Assembly: GCA_027307045.1 (NCBI GenBank)
Contig: DAHUXR010000041.1
Location: 1 to 37,786, forward strand
DNA from: Acidobacteriaceae bacterium
Lineage (GTDB): Bacteria; Acidobacteriota; Terriglobia; Terriglobales; Acidobacteriaceae
Length of the DNA: 37,786 nt
Direction: 5' to 3'
Shown piece after piece: positions 7,670 to 14,859 of this stretch; the first letter of the stretch is position 1, and the number at the start of each line of letters is the position of its first letter. The notes beneath the pieces are model-generated. The model did no database searches. It was not told the origin of the DNA and saw only the letters and a program-made list of their open reading frames with translations. The position numbers were made by a program, and so were the translations under genes.

Positions 7670-7890
7670 TTTGCTGTGTCCCTCGCGGGGTGGAGCAGGC
7701 ATTTATGCCTTTTTTAATTCCCGTTTGCTGTGTCCCTCGCGGGGTGGAGCAGGCATTCATGCCTGCGGTTTCTGCCTCCGTCAGCGCGGCTTTAGCCGCT
7801 GCGGTAAAAGTGTCCATGACGAAACAAGTTTCAGGGCACGACTTTAGTCGTGCCGCAAGACGCTCAGATAGGACAGGGGCTTTAGCCCCT
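7670..7890. repeat. Cluster of short palindromes inserted between tolQ and tolR
   Basis: Two direct copies start TTTGCTGTGTCCCTCGCGGG (7670-7710 and 7724-7764), each carrying GGTGGAGCAGGCATTYATGC. Three further hairpins follow with different stems but the same centre CTTTAG: CGGCTTTAGCCG (about 7787-7799), CACGACTTTAGTCGTG (about 7838-7853) and GGGGCTTTAGCCCC (about 7876-7889). Stems vary compensatorily while the loop is kept, as expected for structured repeat RNA or DNA. Confidence 0.8.
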
Positions 7891-7903
7891 GAGATAACCA
7901 CCA

Positions 7904-8665
7904 TCACCGCACCCCCGTTGTAACCCCGGTGGTACGCTCAATAAAGTTCATGATCTCCATGGTGAAGTCGTCCATGCGCGCGCCAAATTCGCGCATGCTG
8001 TGCGTGAACTGGTTATAAAAGATCACGGCCGGGATGGCGGCAAACAATCCGGCGGCGGTGGTAATCAGCGCCTCGGAAATTCCCGGCGCCACCGCGCGCA
8101 GCGTAGCGGAGCCCTCGCTGCCCAGTCCGTTGAACGCGTCAATAATGCCCCACACCGTGCCAAACAGTCCGATAAACGGCGCCACGGCGCCGGTCGTCGC
8201 CAGCCAGGGCAGCTTGCGTTCCAGCCGCGTCAGCTCTTCAGACGATGCAATCTGCGCCGCTCTCTGCACAGCATTAATGTTGCCATCGCCCTGCCGCCGA
8301 AACTCGTCATAAGCGTTGTCAAACACCGCCACCAGCGGGCTGGGCTTAAACTGCTCAGAGACCGCCGCCACGTCCTGCAGCCGCTGCGCCTTGCGGAACG
8401 CCCGCAGAAAGCGCCCGCTCTGTGCGCGCGCCCGCTTGATTGCGCCCCACTTGGTAAGAATGATGGACCACGACAAGATGCTGAATATCAGCAGAATAAT
8501 AAGGACCACCTGCGCCACGGCCCCGGTCTGCCGTATCAGATTAAAAATCTCTCCGCCAACAAAGGAGGCGAAGACAGGTGCGAAAACGGGTGCTACGGAC
8601 CCAGGGATTGGGGCAAACACTCCGCTGGCGATGGACGCGAACAGGGGGAATTGTGGATTTATCAT
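7904..8665 (-). CDS. tolQ: TolQ/ExbB-family proton channel protein
   Basis: The 253-residue inner-membrane protein has three TM helices: about 48-68 (AQVVLIILLIFSILSWSI), about 150-170 (ATTGAVAPFIGLFGTVWGII) and about 194-214 (EALITTAAGLFAAIPAVIF). The last two carry the MotA/TolQ/ExbB signature, including the GLFGTVWGI and TTAAGL stretches that line the proton path with TolR. It is the first gene of the tol-pal operon. The N-terminal approximately 35 residues are Pro/Ala-rich and may be periplasmic. It ends TGATG; that ATG opens a repeat-derived frame instead of tolR, which starts 275 bases further on. Confidence 0.94.
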   Translation of the reverse strand: MINPQFPLFASIASGVFAPIPGSVAPVFAPVFASFVGGEIFNLIRQTGAVAQVVLIILLIFSILSWSIILTKWGAIKRARAQSGRFLRAFRKAQRLQDVAAVSEQFKPSPLVAVFDNAYDEFRRQGDGNINAVQRAAQIASSEELTRLERKLPWLATTGAVAPFIGLFGTVWGIIDAFNGLGSEGSATLRAVAPGISEALITTAAGLFAAIPAVIFYNQFTHSMREFGARMDDFTMEIMNFIERTTGVTTGVR

Positions 8666-9262
8666 TGCAAAGTCAACCGCCTCTATCAGTTAACTCTTTC
8701 GACCGTAACACCTCGTGCAGCTCACGTCAAACGGGTGAATACATTGGCTAAACAGGGTTAAATGTGGGTTAGAACCCGCAGGGATTAGAAATGTTCCGGC
8801 AGGTTCTTCTGGCACACGCACTCTTGCCTGTGCCTGCTCCACGTGCGACTGACGAGTCCGTGGACCGCAGGCGCCCTCGCCTGCGCAAAGCGCTACCCAG
8901 AACACCTTTCCATCTTGAGCGCCGCCCGAGCAAGCGCTAACCGGGGTCCCCGGGCACGCGCGGTGCTCGCCTGACGGGGCGGTCGTAGGCGCACGCGAGG
9001 GCAAGTCGAAAGACCCCGACAATTTGTCCACCACAAAGCTGCTTCAGGGAATTCTCACGACCATTTCAAACCCACGACATGCCATCCCGAACTTCGACCG
9101 GCGAGCCTTTGGTGAGCCGGAGAAGGTGAGGGTTCGGCTCCGCTGCTGCATGGGGGTAACACCCGCAAATACCACCGGCATTGCTTTCTCCCTGACCGGC
9201 TAGGAAAGGTCGGTATATTCGCCTAGGTGTTCTAGGAGACGACGTTCGAGGAGAAGGGGCTT
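8666..9262. other. Intergenic region upstream of tolQ and padR, with hairpins
   Basis: About 600 bases without a supported gene lie between the divergent tolQ and padR. It holds the hairpin CGCAGGCGCCCTCGCCTGCG at 8866-8885, which recurs in related form at 36621-36641, and a GGCGAGCC/GGTGAGCC-type stem near 9101-9122. The minus-strand frame over 8690-9034 has no recognisable domain and runs through these palindromes. GAGGAGAAGGGG at 9248-9259 is a strong Shine-Dalgarno for padR. Confidence 0.6.
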
Positions 9263-9604
9263 ATGGGCAGGCAGCTCGATCTTCTGCAAGGCACGCTGGA
9301 CGTGATGATCCTGAAAGCTATCTCGCTTGGGCCATTGCACGGCTATGGCGTCCTGCTTCGCATTCAACAGATCTCAGGCGATCAACTGGAAATCCAGCAG
9401 GGTTCGCTGTATTTGGCCCTCTTTCGGCTGGAGCATCAGGGCTTGATCGCCAGTGAATGGGGCGAATCGGAGAACAACCGCAAAGCCAAGTTCTATAAGC
9501 TAACCGCGGCTGGCCGAAAAAAACTCCAAACTGAAACCGCCAACTGGAACCGCATGGCGGAGGTGATGGCCAGCATCCTGGGCCGCAAGCAGGAGGAAGT
9601 ATGA
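9263..9604 (+). CDS. PadR-family transcriptional regulator
   Basis: The 113-residue product is a typical short PadR winged-helix regulator: QLDLLQGTLDVMILKAISLG, then PLHGYGVLLRIQQIS, QQGSLYLALFRLEHQGLI (recognition helix and wing) and KFYKLTAAGRKKLQ, ending with a dimerisation helix. In Acidobacteriota such PadR genes very often precede, with a four-base overlap, an ADOP permease. Here the downstream gene retains only the ADOP N-terminus. GAGGAGAAGGGG lies just upstream of the ATG. The regulator is intact although its partner permease is not, so its current target is unclear. Confidence 0.9.
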   Translation: MGRQLDLLQGTLDVMILKAISLGPLHGYGVLLRIQQISGDQLEIQQGSLYLALFRLEHQGLIASEWGESENNRKAKFYKLTAAGRKKLQTETANWNRMAEVMASILGRKQEEV

Positions 9605-10176
9605 GCGCCGCAACAAGGCTTCATACCTGGTGGAAGGCTCTGGCCCATCGCTCAACGCTTGAGAGTGAGATGGAAGCGGAGCTGCGCTTTCACATTGAAA
9701 GCTACGCCGCGGACCTGGTGCGCAACGGTCTGAAACCGGAAGAAGCAATGCGCCTTGTCCAGCATATGAACGAGAGGCTTCATTTGTATTATGAGGCGTC
9801 AAAAATCTTTAACGCGCTGGTAATGGCCGGCCTGCTCGCAATTTTTTACCGCAGGCAAAAGTGGTATTTCGGCGAACATGCTGTCACGTCTTTTTACTTC
9901 TTGTCGTTTACCTTGTTGCTGACGATTGTGAAGTGGCCGTTGTGGCTTGCATTGGGTGCGCCGGTCCAAAGCGCCTCTGCATATATCCTGTCGCTCATCT
10001 TTCTTTTGATTGCTCTTCCGTACCTATGGGTGACTTTGCGGCAGCTCCATGGCGAAGGCCCATGGAAAACAGCGGCCAAGTCAGTGCTGGTGTACGGTGG
10101 AACGCAGCTAACCATCATTGTTACGACCCTCGTCAGCTTCGGTCTCGCCGTCCTGCATACCGTGTTAGTGCGCTAA
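9601..10176 (+). CDS. Chimeric protein: ADOP N-terminus joined to DUF3667-like membrane domain
   Basis: The ATG overlaps the padR stop (ATGA). Residues 1-50 (RLHTWWKALAHRSTLESEME, LRFHIESYAADLVRNGLKPE, EAMRL) match the N-terminal helical segment of acidobacterial duplicated orphan permeases. From about residue 55 (MNERLHLYYEASKIFNALVM) the sequence is instead like the C-terminus of DUF3667 membrane proteins: YRRQKWYFGEHAVTSFYFLS, then TM helices at about 98-118, 124-143 and 163-187. There is no FtsX or MacB domain. A deletion fusing padR-ADOP 5' DNA to the 3' part of a DUF3667 gene explains this simply. The frame is open and coupled to padR. Function unknown; it may be inert or a new small membrane protein. 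Confidence 0.72.
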   Translation: MSAATRLHTWWKALAHRSTLESEMEAELRFHIESYAADLVRNGLKPEEAMRLVQHMNERLHLYYEASKIFNALVMAGLLAIFYRRQKWYFGEHAVTSFYFLSFTLLLTIVKWPLWLALGAPVQSASAYILSLIFLLIALPYLWVTLRQLHGEGPWKTAAKSVLVYGGTQLTIIVTTLVSFGLAVLHTVLVR

Positions 10177-10225
10177 GCGCTTCCCGCGAAAATGCATGCC
10201 CAGCCGCGATATAGCGTGCCGCCGG

Positions 10226-10254
10226 TTTCAACCAGACGCCAAATCCTCTATAAT
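10226..10254 (+). promoter_or_regulatory. Putative promoter for fabZ-lpxA
   Basis: A perfect TATAAT at 10249-10254 is preceded, 17 bases upstream, by a weak TTTCAA. The predicted start of transcription falls within a few bases of the fabZ ATG at 10267, implying a leaderless or almost leaderless message. This agrees with the absence of a Shine-Dalgarno. Confidence 0.5.
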
Positions 10255-10266
10255 TCGCGCTTCAGA

Positions 10267-10815
10267 ATGAGTGAAACCACAAATTTGAATCCCGCAGAAG
10301 CCCAGGCTCCCGCAGCCCCCTCAGGCGCAATGGACATCAACCAGATCCTGTCAATCCTGCCGCATCGCTACCCCTTTCTGTTGATTGACCGGGTGGTGGA
10401 GATGGAGCGCAAGAAGAGGATTGTGGCCATCAAGAACGTGACCATCAATGAGCCGTTCTTCAAGGGGCATTTCCCGGATTTCCCCATCATGCCGGGTGTG
10501 CTGATTGTGGAAGCCATGGCCCAGACGGGCGGCGCCCTGTTGCTAACGGAAGTGGAAGATCGTGCCAGCAAATTGATTGTCTTCACCGGCATTGATAGGG
10601 CGCGCTTCCGCCGTCCGGTGGTGCCGGGCGACCAGCTTCGGATTGAGGTGGTAATGCTGAGCTGGAAAGAAGGCGCGTCGCGCATTGCCGTGCGCATGGA
10701 AGGCAAGGCATTTGTGAATGGCAAAGTGGTGTGTGACGGCACCGTGAGCGCGCAATTGGTATCGCTCAAGCGCGCGCAGGCAGGTCCGGAATCCCCGGCT
10801 GAAGCAACGGAATGA
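10267..10815 (+). CDS. fabZ: 3-hydroxyacyl-ACP dehydratase FabZ
   Basis: FabZ dehydrates (3R)-hydroxyacyl-ACP to trans-2-enoyl-ACP in type II fatty acid synthesis and is often clustered with lipid A genes. The 182-residue product shows MDINQILSILPHRYPFLLID (about 22-41), the catalytic-His motif FFKGHFPDFPIMPGVLIVEA, and a hot-dog fold sequence through VVMLSWKEGASRIAVRMEGK. A 21-residue Ala/Pro-rich N-terminal extension precedes the conserved MDINQI; an internal start at 10330 is therefore possible. I chose 10267 over the further-upstream ATG at 10192 because the TATAAT at 10249 lies between them. The stop overlaps ATGA with a short repeat leading into lpxA. Confidence 0.93.
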   Translation: MSETTNLNPAEAQAPAAPSGAMDINQILSILPHRYPFLLIDRVVEMERKKRIVAIKNVTINEPFFKGHFPDFPIMPGVLIVEAMAQTGGALLLTEVEDRASKLIVFTGIDRARFRRPVVPGDQLRIEVVMLSWKEGASRIAVRMEGKAFVNGKVVCDGTVSAQLVSLKRAQAGPESPAEATE

Positions 10816-10828
10816 TCCACCTAGAGCC

Positions 10829-11620
10829 ATGATCCATCCTAAAGTGATGATCCATCCCACAGCATTGATAGATTCCCAGGCGCAGGTGCATTCAACCTGT
10901 GCCGTAGGGCCGTATTGCGTGGTGGGCCCGGGCGTGGAACTGGGCGAAGAGTGCGAATTGATGTCGCACGTGGCCATACATGGGCCGGCAAAGATTGGCT
11001 CGCACAATCGTTTCTTTCCTTTTTGCGCGATTGGCGGCGAACCTCAGGACATGACCTATAAAGGTGAAGAGACCCGGCTTGAAATCGGCAGCCACAACGT
11101 TTTTCGTGAATACGTAACCGTCAATCGAGGTACAACCAAGGGTGGCGGCGTGACCAGGATCGGCAGTCACACGCTGCTGATGGCTTATGCCCACGTGGGA
11201 CACGACTCTGTGATTGGAGACCGTGCCATGCTGGTAAATGGCGCCACGCTGGCCGGACACGTTACGGTGGAAGAATGGGCGGTGGTGGGCGCGCTGAGCG
11301 CGGTCCATCAGTTCACGCGTGTTGGCGCGCACGCTTATATCGGCGGAGGCTGCATTATTACCAAAGATGTTTTGCCCTTTGCCAAGTGCGCCACGCCGCG
11401 CGAAGTGAAAACCTACGGCCTGAATTCAGTGGGGCTGCAGCGCCGGGGATTCAGCGAGGAACGCATCTCCAGGATCCACCATGCGTTTCGCGTGCTCCTC
11501 AATTCCAAGCTGAACACCGCGCAGGCACTGGAAAAATTGAAATCGGAAACCGACCGCGGCCCAGACGTGGATATGCTGCTGCGGTTCATTGAAGATTCAG
11601 AACGAGGAGTTATCAAATAA
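10829..11620 (+). CDS. lpxA: Acyl-ACP--UDP-N-acetylglucosamine O-acyltransferase LpxA
   Basis: LpxA performs the first step of lipid A synthesis, moving a 3-hydroxyacyl chain from ACP to UDP-GlcNAc. The 263-residue sequence is a left-handed beta-helix of hexapeptide repeats (VGPYCVVGPGVELGEECEL, IGSHNRFFPFCAIGGEPQDM). It has the catalytic His region AYAHVGHDSVIG and family motifs KGEETRLEIGSHN and REYVTVNRGT. The C-terminal helical part follows from about 190 (LNSVGLQRRGFSEE). The start area contains three tandem ATGATCCAYC units (10812, 10829, 10847). The third gives the canonical MIHPTALID beginning, so the true start may be 10847. It directly follows fabZ, the usual order. Confidence 0.95.
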   Translation: MIHPKVMIHPTALIDSQAQVHSTCAVGPYCVVGPGVELGEECELMSHVAIHGPAKIGSHNRFFPFCAIGGEPQDMTYKGEETRLEIGSHNVFREYVTVNRGTTKGGGVTRIGSHTLLMAYAHVGHDSVIGDRAMLVNGATLAGHVTVEEWAVVGALSAVHQFTRVGAHAYIGGGCIITKDVLPFAKCATPREVKTYGLNSVGLQRRGFSEERISRIHHAFRVLLNSKLNTAQALEKLKSETDRGPDVDMLLRFIEDSERGVIK

Positions 11621-11635
11621 TAAAAGAGAGGGACT

Positions 11636-11968
11636 TTAGGCCGCCCTTATGGAATCGTCCTTTGTGGCCGGATTTGATGCATCCGTAAGCCCCTTGTCGG
11701 GCTTGGTCAGCCGATGCTCCGCCGCCGTTTTTTCCGGCGCAGCAGCTTCGCTCGTCGGTAAAGCATTTTCTTCAACGCCCCGCATTAAAGCATCGGCATA
11801 GCCTAAATAATGGCGGACGTAGCTTTGCTCTTCAGGGCTCAAATCGGGGTCAACACGGTCCATCAAGACCTCATTCTCTGACGTCATGCCGGGAATGTTG
11901 TAGCGGCCATGGCGCTTTTTAAACGGGACAAGATTCTTGCTTCTGAGTTGGTCTGGAATTATCCGCAT
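11636..11968 (-). CDS. Small acidobacterial hypothetical protein (110 aa)
   Basis: I take the ATG at 11968 (MRIIPDQLRSKNLVPFKKRH) rather than the longer frame, because the upstream extension would read into the lpxI promoter region and AAAGAG lies just before this ATG. The sequence is hydrophilic: a basic N-terminus (FKKRHGRYNIPGMTSENEVL), an acidic middle (MDRVDPDLSPEEQSYVRHYL) and a charged, disordered-looking tail. No TM segment, no known domain. It sits antisense between lpxA and lpxI, two genes normally adjacent and co-directional, and is divergent from lpxI. Confidence 0.6.
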   Translation of the reverse strand: MRIIPDQLRSKNLVPFKKRHGRYNIPGMTSENEVLMDRVDPDLSPEEQSYVRHYLGYADALMRGVEENALPTSEAAAPEKTAAEHRLTKPDKGLTDASNPATKDDSIRAA

Positions 11969-12063
11969 GTTTACTCTTTGGTTATGATGCGGATAGCCAG
12001 GGTTAGGTGTGCTTACTACCAGGAAATAAAAGGCGGCAAAGACAAATTGATACACTGATCCGA

Positions 12064-12924
12064 ATGGCTGAAGGGCAAAAACTCGGATTAATCGCAGGGA
12101 ATGGCAGCTTTCCTTTGCTGCTGCTGGATGCGGCCCGCGCACAGGGAGCTCAGGTGGTGGTGGCCGCCATCAAGGAAGAAACTTCCCCTCTGATTGAGAG
12201 CCGGGGTGCCGCCACGGTTCACTGGATGTCATTGGGCGAACTGAGCAAGCTGATCGATTTTTTCAAGCGTGAAGGCGTGAGCACCGCGATCATGGCCGGG
12301 CAAGTCAAGCACAAGCAGATATTCTCTTCCATAAGGCCGGACTGGCGGCTGGCCAAGGTGCTTTTGTCCCTGGGAACGCGCAACACGGATTCTTTGATCG
12401 GCGCGGTAGCCAAGGTGCTGGAAGCCGAAGGCATTCACCTGATCAGTTCCACGTCGTATCTTGAGCCGCTGCTGGCGCGACCCGGAGTACTCACGCGCCG
12501 CAGGCCAAGTGAAGCCGAGCAGAAGGACATGGACTATGGCCGACAGGTGGCTCGCCATCTGGCCCAGTACGATATCGGCCAAACGGTCGTAATTGCCCAG
12601 GCCGCTTGCGTTGCTCTGGAAGCCATGGAAGGGACCGATGCGACGATTATCCGGGCCGGCGAACTGATGAAGAGCGCAGCTGTGGATGGTGACTCAATGT
12701 TGAGCCGAGAGCTGACAGTTGTAAAAGTAGCCAAGCCAAATCAGGATATGCGCTTTGACGTTCCGGTGATTGGACTGAAAACCATTGAGACCATGGCACA
12801 GGCTGGAGCGACGTGCTTAGCGATCGATGCGGGGAAGTGTCTGTTTCTGGACGGCGACAAGATTATTCATGCGGCGGATAATGCGGGAATTGCTGTGGTG
12901 GCCGAAGCTCCTGATAAAGGCTGA
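12064..12924 (+). CDS. lpxI: UDP-2,3-diacylglucosamine pyrophosphatase LpxI
   Basis: LpxI hydrolyses UDP-2,3-diacylglucosamine to lipid X and UMP, replacing LpxH in many non-gammaproteobacteria. The 286-residue product carries the family's N-terminal LGLIAGNGSFPLLLLDAARA, the region VSTAIMAGQVKHKQIFS, and the catalytic C-terminal domain (DIGQTVVIAQAACVALEAME, GTDATIIRAGEL, MRFDVPVIGLKTIETM). The start at 12064 (MAEGQKLGLIAGNG) is preferred to an ATG 57 bases upstream because family members begin about here. No Shine-Dalgarno is visible. With lpxA and fabZ nearby it indicates a lipid A-bearing outer membrane. Confidence 0.93.
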   Translation: MAEGQKLGLIAGNGSFPLLLLDAARAQGAQVVVAAIKEETSPLIESRGAATVHWMSLGELSKLIDFFKREGVSTAIMAGQVKHKQIFSSIRPDWRLAKVLLSLGTRNTDSLIGAVAKVLEAEGIHLISSTSYLEPLLARPGVLTRRRPSEAEQKDMDYGRQVARHLAQYDIGQTVVIAQAACVALEAMEGTDATIIRAGELMKSAAVDGDSMLSRELTVVKVAKPNQDMRFDVPVIGLKTIETMAQAGATCLAIDAGKCLFLDGDKIIHAADNAGIAVVAEAPDKG

Positions 12925-12968
12925 GTTGCTGTTGCCGCATATCGTCGATAAACGTATCATCTTCCGCT

Positions 12969-13640
12969 ATGGAAAGTCTTGACCAGCAAGAACAATGGCA
13001 TCAGCTTACGGATACCTATCGCCGGATGACTGAGGAAGAACTTGGCCGGGTGGCCGAGGACGCATTTGATCTGGTGCCGACTGCCAGGGAAGCATTGCAG
13101 GCAGTGATTTCTGAAAGAGGACTGAAAATTCAACTGGCCGCGGCGCCTCCGGCTCCTGAGCCTTCAAAATCTTCAGGCGGCAATGGCTTTATCGATGATG
13201 ATGATCCGGAGGACTCCGAGGACCCGGATTACAAACTGGTTTGCGTGCGTACAGTTCGAAATGAGTCTGAAGCGAAGCAGCTAAAGGCCTTGCTTGATAC
13301 CAACTTTATCGCGTCCTGTGTGGGACCTGAAAATATTGTTGACCTGAAGGATTTCAAAGCGAGCTTTGAGGGTGGAGTTGAGCTCAAGGTCCATGCCTTC
13401 AACAGCCGTCGCGCTTTTGATGCGCTGAGGCTGCTTGCGCCGGAGGAGAAAGATCTGGACGAAGAGCCGGACGACGAGACAGAATATGCCGTGCTTTGTC
13501 CTAAATGCCATTCTCAGGAAGTATTTTTGAGGGACGACGGGCCTGAAGCACAGGCCACGGCTGCCGAAGCGAAGTTCAAATGGCAATGCGATGGATGTGG
13601 ACATCAATGGGAGGATGAAGGCATAGAAGAGAAGCTGTAA
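12969..13640 (+). CDS. DUF2007-like protein with C-terminal zinc ribbon
   Basis: The 223-residue acidic cytosolic protein has three parts. The N-terminal helical segment (about 1-60) carries TYRRMTEEELGRVAEDAFDL. The middle (about 85-155) resembles DUF2007 'signal-transducing' domains: YKLVCVRTVRNESEAKQLKA then LLDTNFIASCVGPENI. A C-terminal zinc ribbon follows, with CPKC at about 182-185 and CDGCG at about 213-217. The pattern of a split-barrel domain plus zinc ribbon is common in acidobacterial hypothetical proteins. No enzymatic motif is visible. It follows lpxI by 44 bases in the same direction and may be co-transcribed. Confidence 0.72.
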   Translation: MESLDQQEQWHQLTDTYRRMTEEELGRVAEDAFDLVPTAREALQAVISERGLKIQLAAAPPAPEPSKSSGGNGFIDDDDPEDSEDPDYKLVCVRTVRNESEAKQLKALLDTNFIASCVGPENIVDLKDFKASFEGGVELKVHAFNSRRAFDALRLLAPEEKDLDEEPDDETEYAVLCPKCHSQEVFLRDDGPEAQATAAEAKFKWQCDGCGHQWEDEGIEEKL

Positions 13641-13671
13641 CGGACTTCTTCCTGGCGCGATTCTCCTTGAT

Positions 13672-14385
13672 TCAATCCTGTTCTTTGCGAGCGCCGGCCT
13701 TTCCCGCTCGCTGCAACAATTCTTCCACACATTTCTGGACCCGATTGGCCCGCGCCTCAGGAGTGCGGTAATAGAAAATCGCGAACAGGTGTGCGCGGCG
13801 ATGTGACGGCGACATGCGATTCCATTCCGCACAGGCTTTGGGGTTCCGGCGAAAAGCCAGCTGCATGATTGGAGGAAGCGCAAATTCGGCCTCCATGGTT
13901 TCCATCAAGCGCTCGGCAATTTGCTCAGACCTGCGTTTTCGGGCCTCTGAGGTTTTGCACTGCGCAATCCACTTGGCAATTTCATGCCGCCGCGAGGGAC
14001 TCAACGATTCAAAAAACTTCAGCTGCCGCTTTGACTGTGCTAATTCGCGCAACAGTTCTTTCGGCGGTGAAACAGTGATGCGCGGAGTTGTGTCCGGCTG
14101 GAGCCGAAATTTCGCCGTCAATCCTGCTGCGGTCTTTCCGCCGCTTAGCATTTTCTTGTTGACGATGAGAAAGTGATGGCCCTGACCGTCAGGGAACAGA
14201 GTGGCCGTAAAAGCGAAGCCGTTGATTTCGCCCTGCACCTTGATTTGTCCACGCTTGCCCCAAAGAGTTGCGGCGTCAAAGGGAACGCGCGCAATCACCC
14301 AACGCAGGCGGTCGGGAGTGCGCTCAAGCACTGCTGTAAAGGTCTTGCCTTCAAGAGGCTTTGACGCGGATTTAGAGGCTGGCAT
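13672..14385 (-). CDS. DUF1905 plus YdeI/OmpD-associated family protein
   Basis: From the ATG at 14385 (MPASKSASKPLEG) the product has 237 residues. Residues about 10-95 fit DUF1905, a small beta-barrel (FTAVLERTPDRLRWVIARVP, KVQGEINGFAFTATLFPDGQ, HHFLIVNKKML). The C-terminal half fits the YdeI/OmpD-associated helical domain (ESLSPSRRHEIAKWIAQCKT, SEARKRRSEQIAERLME). Such proteins are linked by homology to bacteriocin or peptide stress tolerance, but the biochemical role is unsettled. The longer frame to 14412 adds nine residues without family support. It lies convergent to the zinc-ribbon gene. Confidence 0.82.
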   Translation of the reverse strand: MPASKSASKPLEGKTFTAVLERTPDRLRWVIARVPFDAATLWGKRGQIKVQGEINGFAFTATLFPDGQGHHFLIVNKKMLSGGKTAAGLTAKFRLQPDTTPRITVSPPKELLRELAQSKRQLKFFESLSPSRRHEIAKWIAQCKTSEARKRRSEQIAERLMETMEAEFALPPIMQLAFRRNPKACAEWNRMSPSHRRAHLFAIFYYRTPEARANRVQKCVEELLQRAGKAGARKEQD

Positions 14386-14442
14386 CAGCGATAGTCTAGC
14401 AAGCGCAACCAACTGGAGCCATCGGCGCGGCGGTAGACGGAA

Positions 14443-14745
14443 CTAAGCGTCTTTGCGCTTGATTTCCTTGACTGGCTTGGCTGGACGGGGCCGTTTGTCC
14501 TGGGGATTTTTGGGGCTGACCACATGCTTCTCAAAGTCATGTGCGACTGAAGGATTCAGGTCGCCGCCAATTGTGTTGGGAACTTTGGGAATGTTTTTGC
14601 CGGAGGTTTCGTTGCGCTGCTGCGTCCGGACGGGCATTTCCAGGATTTTGCTCTCCCCATGGGGGTTCGGGCTCTTCTCTGACATTTCCTTGCCGGACTG
14701 CCGCCCTAGTGGAGAAACGATTCTGGGCCCTTTGCGCTCTGCCAT
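14443..14745 (-). CDS. Small basic, probably disordered hypothetical protein (100 aa)
   Basis: The ATG at 14745 has AGAGGTGG seven bases upstream, an excellent Shine-Dalgarno, so I prefer it to the longer frame ending at 14835. The product (MAERKGPRIVSPLGRQSGKE and on) is rich in Lys, Pro, Asn, Ser and Arg, lacks hydrophobic segments and Cys, and ends in KPVKEIKRKDA. It is unlike a globular enzyme; nucleic-acid binding or stress protection are only guesses. The neighbours are unrelated. Confidence 0.62.
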   Translation of the reverse strand: MAERKGPRIVSPLGRQSGKEMSEKSPNPHGESKILEMPVRTQQRNETSGKNIPKVPNTIGGDLNPSVAHDFEKHVVSPKNPQDKRPRPAKPVKEIKRKDA

Positions 14746-14859
14746 ACGCCACCTCTCACATACAGTGAGATGGCGCGGGATGGTTCCGGGTGGCGTCAAA
14801 ATCGAGAGCTGACGCCAACAAGGCGCAAACCGCATTGATCAGACGCATCAACACGGATG

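Noticed and set aside
7629-7907. 92-codon minus frame between tolQ and tolR as a real gene
   Set aside because: Its sequence is composed of repeat units (two identical blocks) and no domain; treated as repeat DNA with a possible coupling role.
8690-9034. 114-codon minus frame upstream of tolQ
   Set aside because: Runs through palindromic repeats, low-complexity composition, no domain and no ribosome-binding site.
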